DNA of 64,000 nucleotides from Spodoptera frugiperda (taxonomy: Eukaryota; Arthropoda; Insecta; Lepidoptera; Noctuidae): positions 1-64,000 of the forward strand of contig NC_064220.1 of the NCBI RefSeq assembly GCF_023101765.2, in the 5' to 3' direction. Positions 50,827 through 61,900 of the stretch are shown here, piece after piece. How positions within the stretch are numbered: position 1 is the first letter of the stretch; every line of letters starts with the position of its first letter. The notes under the pieces are model-generated. The model was given only the letters and a program-made list of their open reading frames with translations. It searched no databases and was not told the origin of the DNA. A program made the position numbers and the translations under genes.

Positions 50827-51742
50827 TAGATATAGCGCTCTTTATCTTATTAATACCCATAAAAGTTAGTGTTCTAGTTGGTCTAATAATGAACATGATT
50901 TATTGTTATCATTGTGTTGTGATCACCCAGTGATAATTGCGTAAGAAAGGCGAAAGGAGATTAGCTATGACCAGCGAGATTTGTAGGTGAAGATAGACAG
51001 TAAATAGCTGTTATCAGGACTGAATGAAAAGGACCATCTGCCGTAACAACTGAGAAGTTTATTTAAGATTTGTTATCAACTTTATATGTTAGACGGCGAT
51101 GTAAAATATATGTTTTCTTCATATTGTGATTACCTGTTTCTTTTCATTACATGTTTAGTTTTGCAATTTCATTTTTGTTGTAGCTTCTAACCGGCCTATC
51201 TGGAAGTCATTGAGCCTGTGTTCTGCAGTGGACGTCTTGTGGCTTCTATTATGATGACGTCAATGGCAATTTTGCGACCGTGATATTGTCCTTTTCAAGA
51301 TTTTATACAGTTTGAAGATACTAAAGACAATTACTATTTTACTTTCCTACTTTTTTCTTTACAATAATTTTATATAATACTCAAAGAAACAATTTAAATA
51401 CAGAAGTAGGCACGCTTTTTGCAATACGCTCACACTAACTAACACTAGAAAAATGATAAGTCACATTTCAAGCTTTCTATTACAAAAGCTAGGCCTCTTG
51501 TCGCTCCACTACCTGATTGTTGCTTGCGCAGGGGCAGGTTCACGCCCACTAAAGTCCTTACGTAATTTGATGACGTCACATTTAGAAAGCGACAATTAAA
51601 AATGTTAGGCTGTTCTAAATAGACTGATATTTTGGATCTGTATCAATCTTGTTATCTCGATCTAGATTATGGGCTTTGGATTAAATTGTTAAATTTTCCG
51701 CATTAGAACATTTACGATGATATATTTAATGCTTATTTTCGA
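50827..51742. other. AT-rich DNA, no gene seen
   Basis: A near-ratchet string at 51133 has GTAATC instead of GTAAGT. Otherwise nothing. Confidence 0.45.
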
Positions 51743-51875
51743 TATCATCATCATCAGACTTAAAAAACTTATAAGTGGCCACTGCTGACTAAAGGCCTCT
51801 TCTCACGCGGAGAAGTTTTGAGGATTACCGATTAATCACCACGCTTGCTCAGTGCGTGTTGGTTTCGATATCAAC
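51743..51875 (+). repeat. Lepidopteran interspersed repeat (ggcctcttctcac type), copy 2
   Basis: Starts with atcatcatcatcagac, then gtggccactgctgactaaag, gcctcttctcacgcggagaa, gattaatcaccacgcttgct cagtgcgtgttgg. Longer and better kept than the copy at 44080. Confidence 0.7.
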
Positions 51876-51991
51876 ACGATACATATTTGATGTCTCACGT
51901 CATGCGAAGTTGAAGTTTACCATCATCTACATCTGCCTATGACAGTCTAGATTTGAATTATGGGTCTCCTCACAGAAATATTCAAAACAGT

Positions 51992-52125
51992 AGCCTTAGT
52001 ACGAGTTTGTCTTACCTCTACCTCAGCGGTCTGATTGGCCGGCTCGAATGAACCAACCAATCAGAGCGCCGAACGCGCTCTCGTTTCGTTCTCGTTAAAC
52101 GTAAAACAAAGTCGTACTAAGCCCT
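51992..52125. mobile_element. Foldback MITE (ctcgtactaaggg family), copy C
   Basis: 134 bp, tips agccttagtacgag and gtcgtactaagccct, flanked by 4-bp cagt at 51988-51991 and 52126-52129. The left arm has lost part of its cgttnaacg segment. The interior ggtctgattggccggctcga and caaccaatcagagcgccgaa is intact. Confidence 0.8.
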
Positions 52126-52644
52126 CAGTTAGATATATCATCTATGCATCTCCTCTACATAAAAAGGCTTGCCATAATCTCATCTGGTAGGTTGAAGAAC
52201 TCGGAGATGGCAGTTTAAAAGGTTGAGGTTTATTACAAAGCCCTGGGATACAGCTATATTAACATTCGTTAATTTGTAATTAAATTAAAGCTTGCTAAAT
52301 ATAGTTCTATATATAACAAGAAAATAGTGTTCAAGAAAACTAAATTATACGAGAGATTTTGTTTGCTAACAAAGACTCGTAATAATTTGAATTTTCTTTT
52401 TGTTTGCAAGAAATTAACAGAATTAATTACTTATGTATACTTTTGTGATTGAAAATAAAGATCTTGTACGACGACTAGTAATTAAAATGGCTACCAAAAA
52501 TAGGTTGCTTGATTTTCATAAATGTAGACAAGACTTTCAAATTGAAAACTACATGTTTAATTTTAATTATCATGGAACGAGCGCCTAGCTTCACTGACAG
52601 ACAGACTGACGGACAATTCAATTTGACGTTTCAAAAGTGCCTAA
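52126..52644. other. AT-rich DNA, no gene seen
   Basis: No supported feature. Confidence 0.5.
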
Positions 52645-52690
52645 TTTAGGATTAATTGAAATAAATGCTTTGACTTGACTTGACTTGACA
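52645..52690 (+). repeat. Non-LTR retroelement tail
   Basis: The string taggattaattgaaataaat is followed by gctttgacttgacttgactt gaca, a tail of repeated ttgac units. Confidence 0.55.
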
Positions 52691-52847
52691 TGTTTTTCGG
52701 CTTACTCACTTAACTATTTGACGAGGAACTTGACTAGTTTCAAGCCATGCTAAAGGCTCATATTCATGAGCAGCATTCCGCGACCCACGGCTATCGGCTT
52801 GAAACTAGTCAAGTTTGTCGTCAAATAGTTACGTAAGCCGAAAAACA
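52691..52847. mobile_element. Hairpin MITE, about 155 bp
   Basis: Arms of about 54 bp: tgtttttcggcttactcact then taactatttgacgag-gaact and tgactagtttcaagcc on the left, and ggcttgaaactagtcaagtt, tcgtcaaatagtta and cgtaagccgaaaaaca on the right. Only about 45 bases separate them, so the single strand folds almost completely. I could not define a clear target-site duplication. It abuts the ttgac tail on its left. Confidence 0.8.
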
Positions 52848-53610
52848 AAATAAAAAATGTAGTATGTCTAACGAAGGTTTAATTTTGATAAGATTGAAGT
52901 TTCCTAATTTTCATAGAAATAAACGGTTATTGTAAATTACATACGGTATCTGAAATCAGTAATCGAACGGTGAATCTTGTGTACGTAAACAGTGAATACA
53001 TATTACATTATTATATGTACGTATGTAACTAATGGTCTCGAGTGTCATGTCATGTATCATACGCTTAGGCGATATGTTTGTACATGTACTACACGGGCGA
53101 AACCGCAGAACATAACTAGTAGCAGCATAATTAAAGGCAAACAACATTACCAAACACACATCAAACAGATTATCTAGAAACTGTCACATGTACCCGAACT
53201 AATACATTTTTAACGAAATCCAAAAATTATAAAGTTAAGTCTCAATTAGAGAGTTTGAACAAAAATGTGTTTTATACATCGGTTTTAGAGTTCAAATTCC
53301 AAGTGGTGATGTCTCGTTCATTAGTTGGCTACAATCAGGACCTAAGCAAACATGAGAATGGAGGATTTTGTTTGAATAATTATTATTTCTGTTTGAATTA
53401 TCCTAAACAACGCGAGTACCGAATGGAAAATTCTTGTTCTGTATATGAAATCTAATTAAGTACGTAGCAAACCTTGTTAGGAGACGCTTAATTTCGAGAA
53501 TTAAGAGATATGAGTAGGTATAGCTACTTTCGTACTTCTGTTACGGAATTATTCAGTCACGTCAAGTCATAAAGAAAGTATATAGGAACCTGTTCTCCAT
53601 TAATCAGCAG
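52848..53610. other. AT-rich DNA, no gene seen
   Basis: Short frames on both strands near 52956-53455, unsupported. Confidence 0.45.
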
Positions 53611-53875
53611 ACGGCTTAGTTGATTTTTTTTACGTTAACGCAATCGAAACATTACCGCGTTTAACCCTCTGGTTGACCAGTTCAAATGATCTAACCAATC
53701 AGAACCCTTACTACGAGTTTGCTTTACGTTTAAAGTGATCGTAACGAGAGCACATTCAGCGGTCTGATTGGCCGGCTCAAATAAACCAACCAATAAGAGC
53801 GCAAATTCATACTCATACAGAGGGCAAAACTTAGTTTCGATTGTGTTAACTTACAAAAAAACTCACACTAGACTC
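53611..53875. mobile_element. Self-nested foldback MITE, copy D (outer and inner)
   Basis: An outer, decayed copy runs from about 53611 (gttgattttttttacgttaa cgcaatcgaaac) to ctaaccaatcagaa at 53704. It resumes at 53824 with caaaacttagtttcgattgt gttaac and ends near actcacactagac. Between these halves is an inner copy, 53703-53823, starting cccttactacgagtttgctt and ending actcatacagaggg, whose right arm is shortened. The family has therefore transposed into its own kind. Confidence 0.7.
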
Positions 53876-54074
53876 TCTGGTAGACATGAGAATACTAAGG
53901 GCTAGGAGTTGTATTAAAACGAAAACAAGAATTTTAGATAGGCATGTTTTTAATTATACTTTTATTTTCTCAATTTTCAACGCTTTGACTTAAAATGTTT
54001 ACAAATAAAATGGTAAATGGTACTACTATTTAAATTTATATAATTTTATAATAGGTATAAAAGTAAAAACTTAC

Positions 54075-54147
54075 GTTTCGATATCGTTGGTGCGATATCT
54101 AATTCATGTTTCGCGGCCAGCGCGCCGTCTCTCGCGAAGCTTCAGTT
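54075..54147 (-). CDS. Internal exon of an unidentified minus-strand gene
   Basis: On the minus strand ATTTGTTACAG precedes the exon and GTAAGTTTTT follows it (donor 54074-54069). The exon is 73 nt from the CAG acceptor, GC-rich and flanked by AT-rich DNA. A second AG lies 8 bases in (GAACTGAAG^CTTCG), giving a 65-nt form from 54139. In that form one frame is fully open with a natural-looking peptide, ARDGALAAKHELDIAPTISK, entering in phase 2 and leaving in phase 1. With the CAG acceptor that frame meets TGA at once and the other two frames stop within the exon. The exon is therefore coding through the AAG acceptor, untranslated, or a poison exon through the CAG acceptor. I do not recognise the protein. 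Ratchet sites on the same strand lie on both sides. Confidence 0.6.
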
Positions 54148-55715
54148 CTGTAACAAATTAACAATTCATATTAATATCATAAGTTGTTTTATATCTTAGG
54201 AACATGATTATTTAAAATGCAAGACTGTTAACTTATAATAAAACGAAATAAGCAATACTTAAAGAAGTTTTTGTGATGACGTCAATGCGGACGACAGACT
54301 TAGTTACAATTTAGAGCCTCAGTTTATACTAGTTTTTTCTTAATTTGGGTGCTTTTCCACCAGAGATGTGCTATGTAGCTATACTATGAAAATACATCCT
54401 TGTAGCATGTAAAAGTTAAGGCGTGAAACTGGTACAACAATGTGTACATATGTGTTACATTAAATGTCTGTGAGTGCGGCAGTTAGTTGCAAGTTTTTTC
54501 TTAACAATACTAGACGTAAGAAATCTATGATGTTACATGATTAAAACTTAGCTTGAACACGCCTAAGATAGTGCTGAAATAACACGTGGTTCACTAAGCA
54601 AAATTTGATAACATCCACGCAACACCACAACATTTTTTTTTTAGATTAACGTAGCTTATAATTTTTTATGATACTTAACATACTAGAATATACATAACGT
54701 AATCATACATAGGCTAAATAAAATAATACTCAAACTCAATAAAATAGCACAAAATTCCATAGCCCATAAGCTGTTGCTATTTCATACAAGCGTTTAGGGA
54801 CAAAGAGCTCCAAAAACGGCGCATGAACATTATAAAGCCGAGAACAGAAGTTCGTTATCCGTCGACTGAACTAGCGGAGCACGTTTTGACCGTTTGTGTC
54901 TGTTACCTACGGCCTTGAATAAACAAAAAATATATAATGATCGAGTTCAGGTAGTGACAGACGTGATTCAGTGGTTTCCAGACGGTTTCTAGGATATTTT
55001 TGGTAGTTTTTTGTTCCTTGTATGGCTTTCTCTCTCTTTCTATCTGATCTGTTTATTTTAGTTATCTACGGAATGTTTTTCTTTTGAGGAATCTTATATA
55101 CGGAGTGTTTGTTAGATTTTGGTTTTTCGGGGAAGTAAGTATAAAGAGTTTTCTTCGAAAACAATAATTGATTTATTGTCTAAAAAAAGCGTTTACTAGT
55201 TTTTCTGTATACAGAAGAAACTACGTAGGTACAGGTTTTTATAAAACGATATTTTAATTCATTGTTTGAATGTTAAAATCACAGTAGCAAAAACAATACG
55301 ATTTAAAACACTGAACATTACAATGTCGTGATAAAAAATACTGAATTCAGATTTCAATAAAATATTTAATGCGAAATCTCAGTGTTGGACCCGTGTTACA
55401 TATTTTGAAGTTCATTGTCACTTTCTCAAGGTTACGAGTAATGCTAGCTTGTCGACACGCTTTCGTTAAATTGACGGACAAAACGATTTTGTCATTACGT
55501 TGTATAACTATTAGGTACATTGAGTGTTTATTTATTACAGTTAATAATTAGCCTAGATATCAGATTGAATATGACTGCTGGTATTATAATAAAAATAAAA
55601 GATACTAACACACATATCATATAGAACAAAAAAAAAAGTAGTTGGTACACGTTATTTTCACAACACTTCAATTTCTCAATGCACTCGTATGTAAGAGGGT
55701 CCATAATTGTATTCA

Positions 55716-55773
55716 GCGCCATCTAGTTACATGTGCATGAACTGCAACGACAACAATGGTCGCTAGATGGCGC
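55716..55773. mobile_element. 58-bp inverted-repeat element with gcgccatctag tips
   Basis: gcgccatctag at 55716-55726 and ctagatggcgc at 55763-55773 are exact reverse complements. The motif agatggcgc marks a tiny repeat that I recall as widespread in insects. The interior is unrelated AT/GC-mixed sequence. Confidence 0.5.
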
Positions 55774-58094
55774 GACCTTGCGAAGTGGGTTCAATAATTG
55801 GCAAAGGCGAATTCAAGAATGGCATTAGGCGATTTCTAATCTATTGTGAATGGACTGACTACGCAATCTTACATAATGTTGGTCATATGTGGCAATCGGG
55901 TTTAAAATTGAAGAGTTAACTCGTGTTGAGTCGAAAAGAGAAGCTACGCGATCAAGATTTCTTAAGTTCTAGACGAAATATCTTAAAAATCTGCCTTATT
56001 ATAAATTTTTCTTAGCTTCATTTTGTTTTATAAAACTTCGTCTTTTGCTTTACGATATTATTAACAGTGAACACCTGTCAGTGTCGAGATTTTTCTTAAT
56101 TAAGTATCAGATTCTAATATTTTTTGAAACTTGCAAGGATTTTAATAAAAGTTTTACAATTTTGGATCTTAATAGAGATAATTTGAAGGCGTTGTGGAGC
56201 GGTGAAGATATTGTTTTATTTTATAATTTCAATGAATTTTGTTAGTTGGCTTTATCCATATTTTTGGGACACAATTACTAAAAGATTTTTATCGTGAGAT
56301 AAAAAGCATTATAGAAGAACAGTGAAATAAAAGTAACTTTTATTGACATTAAAATTGTGGAAAACTAGTAAACAAAAATCCATATTTCGTCACTAGAGCA
56401 ACAAAGCAGGTTAACTTACGTACATACTTTAAAAACACATAATTTGCATAAACAATGAACACATGTATAAACATAGGTAGGTATCAAATTTATTTCGAGT
56501 GTTATAAATATAAATACTTATGCGGATATATCAGAATCAATGACAACACAAGATCTCCACAATATCGTCATTGAGATCCCAACTCAAGGTTTCGTAATTT
56601 CACACTCTATCAACTCAAGTGCTACCGATTAAAGGCACGGACACACTGGCCTAAGCTGCTGCGAAGACAAATTACAATTTTAATTTAACATGCATTAATC
56701 TTTTTCGCTGGGGCGAGTGAAGAACATGCTTAAAGTTTTGAAGGTGTTTGCAATTGGTATTTTGCTTTTCATTGATTTTGTATACTGATAAACACTACGG
56801 ATCTTTTTTCCGTGTTCATATGTTAGTAATCTATTAGGAACAAATAGATTGTAGGGAACAGGGAGTAAAGTTTGATAAGAATATCCTCCAACCAGGCGAG
56901 GTGATCATGCCTGGCTTTCTGCCCCACTATAGTTCGTTGGGATTTTCTATCCATTTTTATTCACATGTAATTTTCACATGTGCGATATAGGATTTATGAC
57001 GTCATCCATTGATTTGATCGTCGATCGTCTATGCGCGATTTCTATCACCTGTCACTGGTAATGCGTCGCGTCGCCACAAGATACGTTTACGTTTAAATTT
57101 TCTAGGAACTTAGTTAACTGACCTACGACGAAAACTTGACACTTCCTATCACAAGATAGACTAAACTACAAACTTAAGACAAACAACTAGTGTTTCGCAA
57201 ATAATTTTAGTCGTACAATTAGTTAACTATAAGTTCAGTGTGTCCATGACTTTATGTTGTCGTAGGCGTTGACAAGGGTTCGACTTTATTTACTCGGCCC
57301 TTTTCATTACCGGGCCCGTATGCTAAATGCTTGGGCCCTAATTAAGGGAACCAGAATTGGAATATGGGCAGAATTATATTACGCGAAATTATTTCATTTC
57401 TGGACGTCGGAGTTGTTAAGATTTCGAGAGTAGGATGGAGTTAGATCGTAATGCCTTATAAACTTACTTTTATTTCTTTAAATAATCAACTATTTAAATC
57501 AAATCAAATCACTTTAATGCATCCATAGTGTACAGTGTGATTTACAATTTTGATACAGTAATGTTTCAACTACGGCCACTTTTGGGGACCACAAAAGACA
57601 TACTTTTACAAAACAATTACTTTCATCAACATAATCAAAATAAAACTACCAAACCAACTCCTCAGATAAACCTCTTAACTTTTGTAACAAGCCCAAAACA
57701 AACGTGTCTTTACTTTTAATCAAGTTAACAAAGAATTATCAGGGGCTCTCTCTTCATGCCCTTCGCTACAAAAATTTGCCCTTCATAGTGTACTGGGTAC
57801 TAAAATAAATGGGTTCATCATGACACCGCTTTATCTCAGGCGTCCAGTGTAGCCACAGATAAATAAAGTACACAACAGTAGGGACAGTTCATAACACGAA
57901 GCGTCAACGAAATAAATTGTACCTAACTGAGTTAAACTTGTTGCCGCTAATGAATTTGATGTAGACAACAACGTTAATTAAATTGAATTTAGTGTTGACA
58001 ATGTTTGTTGTTTGATTTTTGTTAGAATAGGATTTTGAGATTTTTCTAGATGGTTAGTACTGAGTTTGGTTTGGACCGATAAGTATTTGTGAAA

Positions 58095-58299
58095 GCGCCT
58101 CAAAAAGCCATTACAGCACAAAAGATGGGGCCCAGTAAGGCTGATCCGGAGGTGTGGACTGCCTAGTGGGTTACCGAGGCTCCGGCTCGAAAAGCAGGAG
58201 TAGGAACGGGGTGGTTTTAGTCAGTAAGCGTCTGACACTCCCTCTCGCCTCGCTCAAGAGGAGAGAAATTATTGGATGATTTTCACCCCTCAAAAAAAG
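58095..58299 (+). repeat. SINE-like repeat, copy 6 (most complete)
   Basis: Order: gcgcctcaaaaagccattac, gatggggcccagtaaggctg atccggagg, actgcctagtgggttaccga ggctccggctcgaaaagcag, gtcagtaagcgtctgacact, ccctctcgcctcgctcaag, gattttcacccctcaaaaaa. The A-rich 3' end fits retroposition. No clear A and B boxes could be assigned by eye. It lies just upstream, in minus sense downstream, of ratchet 3. Confidence 0.8.
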
Positions 58300-58408
58300 G
58301 TAATTATGGAAGGGATAAAATACGTCGTAATTAAGAAAAAACTCTTCGGGTAATTTTTGCTGATTAAATTAGGTTTAACTGTTTAATTCACTTTCATGAT
58401 TACATCTT

Positions 58409-58445
58409 TAGCAAACTTACCTAATCGAAACAAATAAAAAGAAAC
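58409..58445 (-). other. Candidate recursive splice site (ratchet point) 3
   Basis: Minus strand reads TTGTTTCGATTAG^GTAAGT across 58421|58420, preceded by TTTCTTTTTA. A TAG acceptor with a long T-rich tract is fused to a consensus donor. It lies 4.3 kb before the exon at 54147, in the intron upstream of that exon. It would regenerate a donor that then joins the exon. Inference as for the other two. Confidence 0.7.
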
Positions 58446-61354
58446 TTTTTATTTTTCTATCATAAACCCCATTCTTCATAAAACTCCCAACAATTATCTA
58501 AGTATATCAAAGAACGCAATAAAAATACAAAATTTAATAAAAAAAGCGAAAACGTAAGCGAATTAAGTTAAAATACGAAACGCCGACGTAATTACCCCGT
58601 ACCCAGAAAATGGCGGACGAATCGAAATAAATTTTAAATTAAACCGCGACAAAAGGTGGGCTAATTAATTTTGGAAACTGCTGCCGTATATGTATTGTGC
58701 TAATTAAGTTATTGTTGCATTATATTAAAATGTACCATGTTTTCGAAGGGGGTCGGGTACTTTCAACCAAATTAAATGGTGCAGGGAAATGAGGTGCAGA
58801 AATAAAGGTGCCTTTATTTGTATAGGGGCTGAAATTAACGTAGATGAATTTTATACTGCATGCCAGGGTAATAAACAGGACAATGCTATTTGAAATGTTA
58901 AAGCTTAAGGTAGACTTGATTAAAAACCAAACTATAAAAATCATTACTGTACGCAAAAGATTTGCTTCCAGTTATTCAAATACCGACTCCTCTTACATCA
59001 AATAAGCTACCGAAAACATGACTAAAAGCAAAACTTCCTTAAACAATAACAACATTATCCTGAACTAAACTTGAAAATTAATTCCAATAAGAGTTTGAAA
59101 ATCGGATCAATTTTGGAACAATGAAAAGATACCTAATATTATTATTAAGAAAAGTAAAAGATAAAGTACACAAACAAATCTGGTCGTATCATGTAATCGT
59201 ATTACAAAAGCAAAATTAATGATAAAAGCTGGCAACTTTTCGACATCCATTAAATCTCTCGTAGAAGTTCTAAATAAGTTTTCTGACGAAAAGGGAATTA
59301 TGATGAAGTGGGACGGATTATTCTTGATATGGCAACCATACTACTCATAGACGATCCAAATAATCAAGAATTTAACTATACAAGATAGTTATCAATTTGT
59401 ATGAATACATTCACAACTAAAAACAGTGACGATGAAATTAAAAGTGCTGGATTAATCATTGAACAAGAGTTACTTCAGCTTCCAGCCTACACGAAATTTG
59501 ATGAGTCTTATACTTTTTATTAGGCATTCTAAGAAACATTGAGGAAAACATCAATTTAGTCAGCGTCGTTAATAAAGACATTAATGATGTGCTACTGATG
59601 ATGTTGAAATCATGAGTTATACGCGAACCATCAATAATGTAAATTGATAATGTTCCTTTCAAAGATGACGAAGATGAAACAATAGAAATCACAACAGTTC
59701 TTAAGACCTTTAACACTCCCAAATTAAATCATGTATATTTCATAGATTCCTTTTAACGAACCATTTCTTCGGAGTATCAACAAAAGGATATCAATGGAGA
59801 AAATATTTATTTATTCATTGATGCAAAGTGGTCGACTGTAGGAACCCCAATACAAACATAGTATAATTTACGACAGCCTTGAGAACTGAACAAAGGTTAT
59901 TTGGGTCTATGAGGGTCTTTATTTGTTTTACTGAGATATTGCTAAATACGAAAGTATTCATAGAATGTTATAGGAAGGTATTTTTAGTCGAAATGTGTGT
60001 AATATCACTAGAATCTCAAGCGACCGATTCAATGAAAGATTGCGAAGGAATATTCTCACGGTCTCGACGCGTAACATTTAGTTAGCGTAATAATTATTGC
60101 TAATATAGTGATTGCACTGGAGCATTACCTCAAGCCGATTGACCTAATAGTCCTTTGACATCCAGATTAAGAAAATTCACGTCTACAAGACGAGACGCCG
60201 CATCTAAATTAAGCGCCTATTATTAGACAGTGAGTAAAACAATTAATTACAACGCGGACAGCAGATAACGAATAGACACAACAGTCGCAGAAATAGAATA
60301 TTCATTCACATTTAAACTTGATATTTATTCAAATGTGCTCCTTATATCAGAGTAGTTGATTTACTAGACCATGGCACTTTCATTTCATGCGAACATGCCC
60401 TTACTTTACATCATTTCGTTTTACATAATTTCGCACGATCACGGACATAAAGCTATGCATAGACTAGCTGGTTAGAGTAACTCGTTTGAATTGTGATGCA
60501 ACAGACGCAATGGTTCACACGCAATGATGGCAGACTTGGATAAAAATGTGCTTATTTGTTTTATCTTTTCCAACATACAAGTTCAGTTCATTTATAATCC
60601 AATATATTTCAAGAGCTGCCTTGTTATATTCGTCAATAAAATTTATTACGATATCTACTCGATATTCAAGTATTATTTTAATATTCATATTCTCAGTTAG
60701 ATACACATTTCCAACAGATTCAAGTCAAAGTGAATTAGCGAGTTCATCTTTAATATATTTTGTCTCTCGATGAGTGGTAGGCCTAATATTAAGTGGGCTT
60801 CTTTCGTCACTTACATTTACTGTGGTGAGATCCGTAATTTCTGTTTTGGTATGATGTAAGCATGTGACTCAAGATTCAAGATTGAATCTAAAAGTGTTTT
60901 CTGTAGTTAGTTTATATAAATATTTTTGTTTATTCGTGAACTGTTTAGAACTAGAAGTAGCCCAATAATATTTGCTTCTTTGAACGCATTTTCCGTGTTA
61001 AGATAATTAGTTTACGAGCATCAATTTTCCTAATACATGTCGAAATCCTTTAAGAACGGTCGGTCCTTAGTCCTTACTCTGTTAGTAAGGTTTATAATCA
61101 AAATTGAGGTCCTATTAAAGGATATGCCAAAGTCGTTGTTATTAGAAGTTGGGACAGAAATATATCAAAAGGCATTTGTGGGCATCCATCTATAAATATA
61201 ATTGGCCCGTCTTGTTAGTTATAGAGAACTTTGGCTTTGAAGTCTACTGAGGTCTGTACGCACAATCGCACGCCGTAATGATAAACGTCGGGTCCTTAGC
61301 GGATGTATAGATATAGAAGAAAGCATATGTGGGTGTTTTATGACGGAATACTCA
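58446..61354. other. AT-rich DNA, no gene seen
   Basis: Only short frames, for example minus 59456-59722 (88 codons), without any splice, promoter or family support. Confidence 0.45.
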
Positions 61355-61392
61355 TATAAAAGGCAGTCTGAACTTATTGTTACTACTAGTAC
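61355..61392 (+). promoter_or_regulatory. Possible TATA promoter
   Basis: TATAAAAGGC at 61355-61364 is a near-ideal TATA box. The string ctAgtac, with its A at 61388, fits the initiator consensus at six of seven positions, 33 bases downstream. The 112-codon frame at 61558 lies 170 bases on. Confidence 0.3.
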
Positions 61393-61557
61393 TTACTCAT
61401 TCCTACGCAGAGCTTATTCTCGGTATTTTGATGTCAAAGTAGAAGCAATTATTTTTAAAATATGGTTTGAACAAGACTCGAGTCGTCACAGCAGTTGATC
61501 AAACCTTCATCATTTTAGACAAGTGTCATTGCAACGTTTTACAATGATTGTTCAGTC

Positions 61558-61896
61558 ATGTTTTATTTTGTCTTAAACAAGCGTTGTTACACACCTCATA
61601 ATTTTCCTAAAATACCATATTCGGAGTTCACTAAACATGGCTTAAGTCCACATACAATACAAACGTTGATAGCCAAAACAACAACGCGAACCCGGCTTGT
61701 TCCATCTCATAACCCACAGTATCCGAATAAATATCGGAACTCATACAATATTTACAACACAAAACATTTTGTAAAACCAACATACAAAGTGCCTATCAAG
61801 ATATTGATCCCTTATAAAGAATACAGTTATAACAACCGGAGCCTAAATAAACAAGACGAACATACAGCAACACGTAGTCGACATAGGAATACATAA
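61558..61896 (+). CDS. Possible small single-exon gene, 112 residues, unknown
   Basis: A true ATG frame with a TATA/Inr-like pair 170-200 bases upstream and AATAAA at 61895-61900 overlapping the stop. The product would be basic and rich in N, Y, K, T, P and R (for example YNIYNTKHFVKPTYKV), with a short hydrophobic start (MFYFVL) that is too brief for a normal signal peptide. No domain is recognised. In DNA this AT-rich one frame of this length can arise by chance, so the case rests on the arrangement. Confidence 0.2.
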   Translation: MFYFVLNKRCYTPHNFPKIPYSEFTKHGLSPHTIQTLIAKTTTRTRLVPSHNPQYPNKYRNSYNIYNTKHFVKPTYKVPIKILIPYKEYSYNNRSLNKQDEHTATRSRHRNT

Positions 61897-61900
61897 TAAA

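Larger units (their letters stand above)
1..54074 (-). other. Inferred giant intron of a minus-strand gene (partial)
   Basis: The intron begins at the GTAAGT donor after the exon at 54075-54147 and runs leftward out of the window. Support is the minus-strand exon plus two recursive-splice-type sites on the same strand at 41806/41807 and 15972/15973, with no convincing host exon obligatorily interrupting it. If both sites are used the intron is removed in pieces of about 12.3 kb and 25.8 kb and a last piece longer than 15.9 kb. Its content is repeats and AT-rich DNA. The 3' end is not in the window. That all these signals belong to one gene is inference. Confidence 0.5.
54148..58420 (-). other. 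Intron segment between ratchet 3 and the exon (4.3 kb)
   Basis: Bounded by the ratchet donor at 58420 and the exon acceptor at 54148. It holds a TATAAAG at 54831 on the plus strand with no good initiator, a plus-strand GTAAGT near 55135, a miniature element at 55716, a SINE at 58095, and otherwise AT-rich DNA. A hairpin at 56891-56913 has arms ccaggc and gcctgg. No other exon is supported. Confidence 0.45.

Noticed and set aside
26390..51135. Other minus-strand strings with an AG joined to GTA (26390, 27984, 30140, 47173, 47457, 51133)
   Set aside because: Each fails at the donor (GTAATA, GTAAAG, GTAAAT, GTAAGG, GTAACA, GTAATC) or lacks a pyrimidine tract, so I did not count them as ratchet points.
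54831..55140. Plus-strand TATAAAG with a GTAAGT 300 bases downstream
   Set aside because: No initiator at the right distance, so the first-exon idea is not supported.
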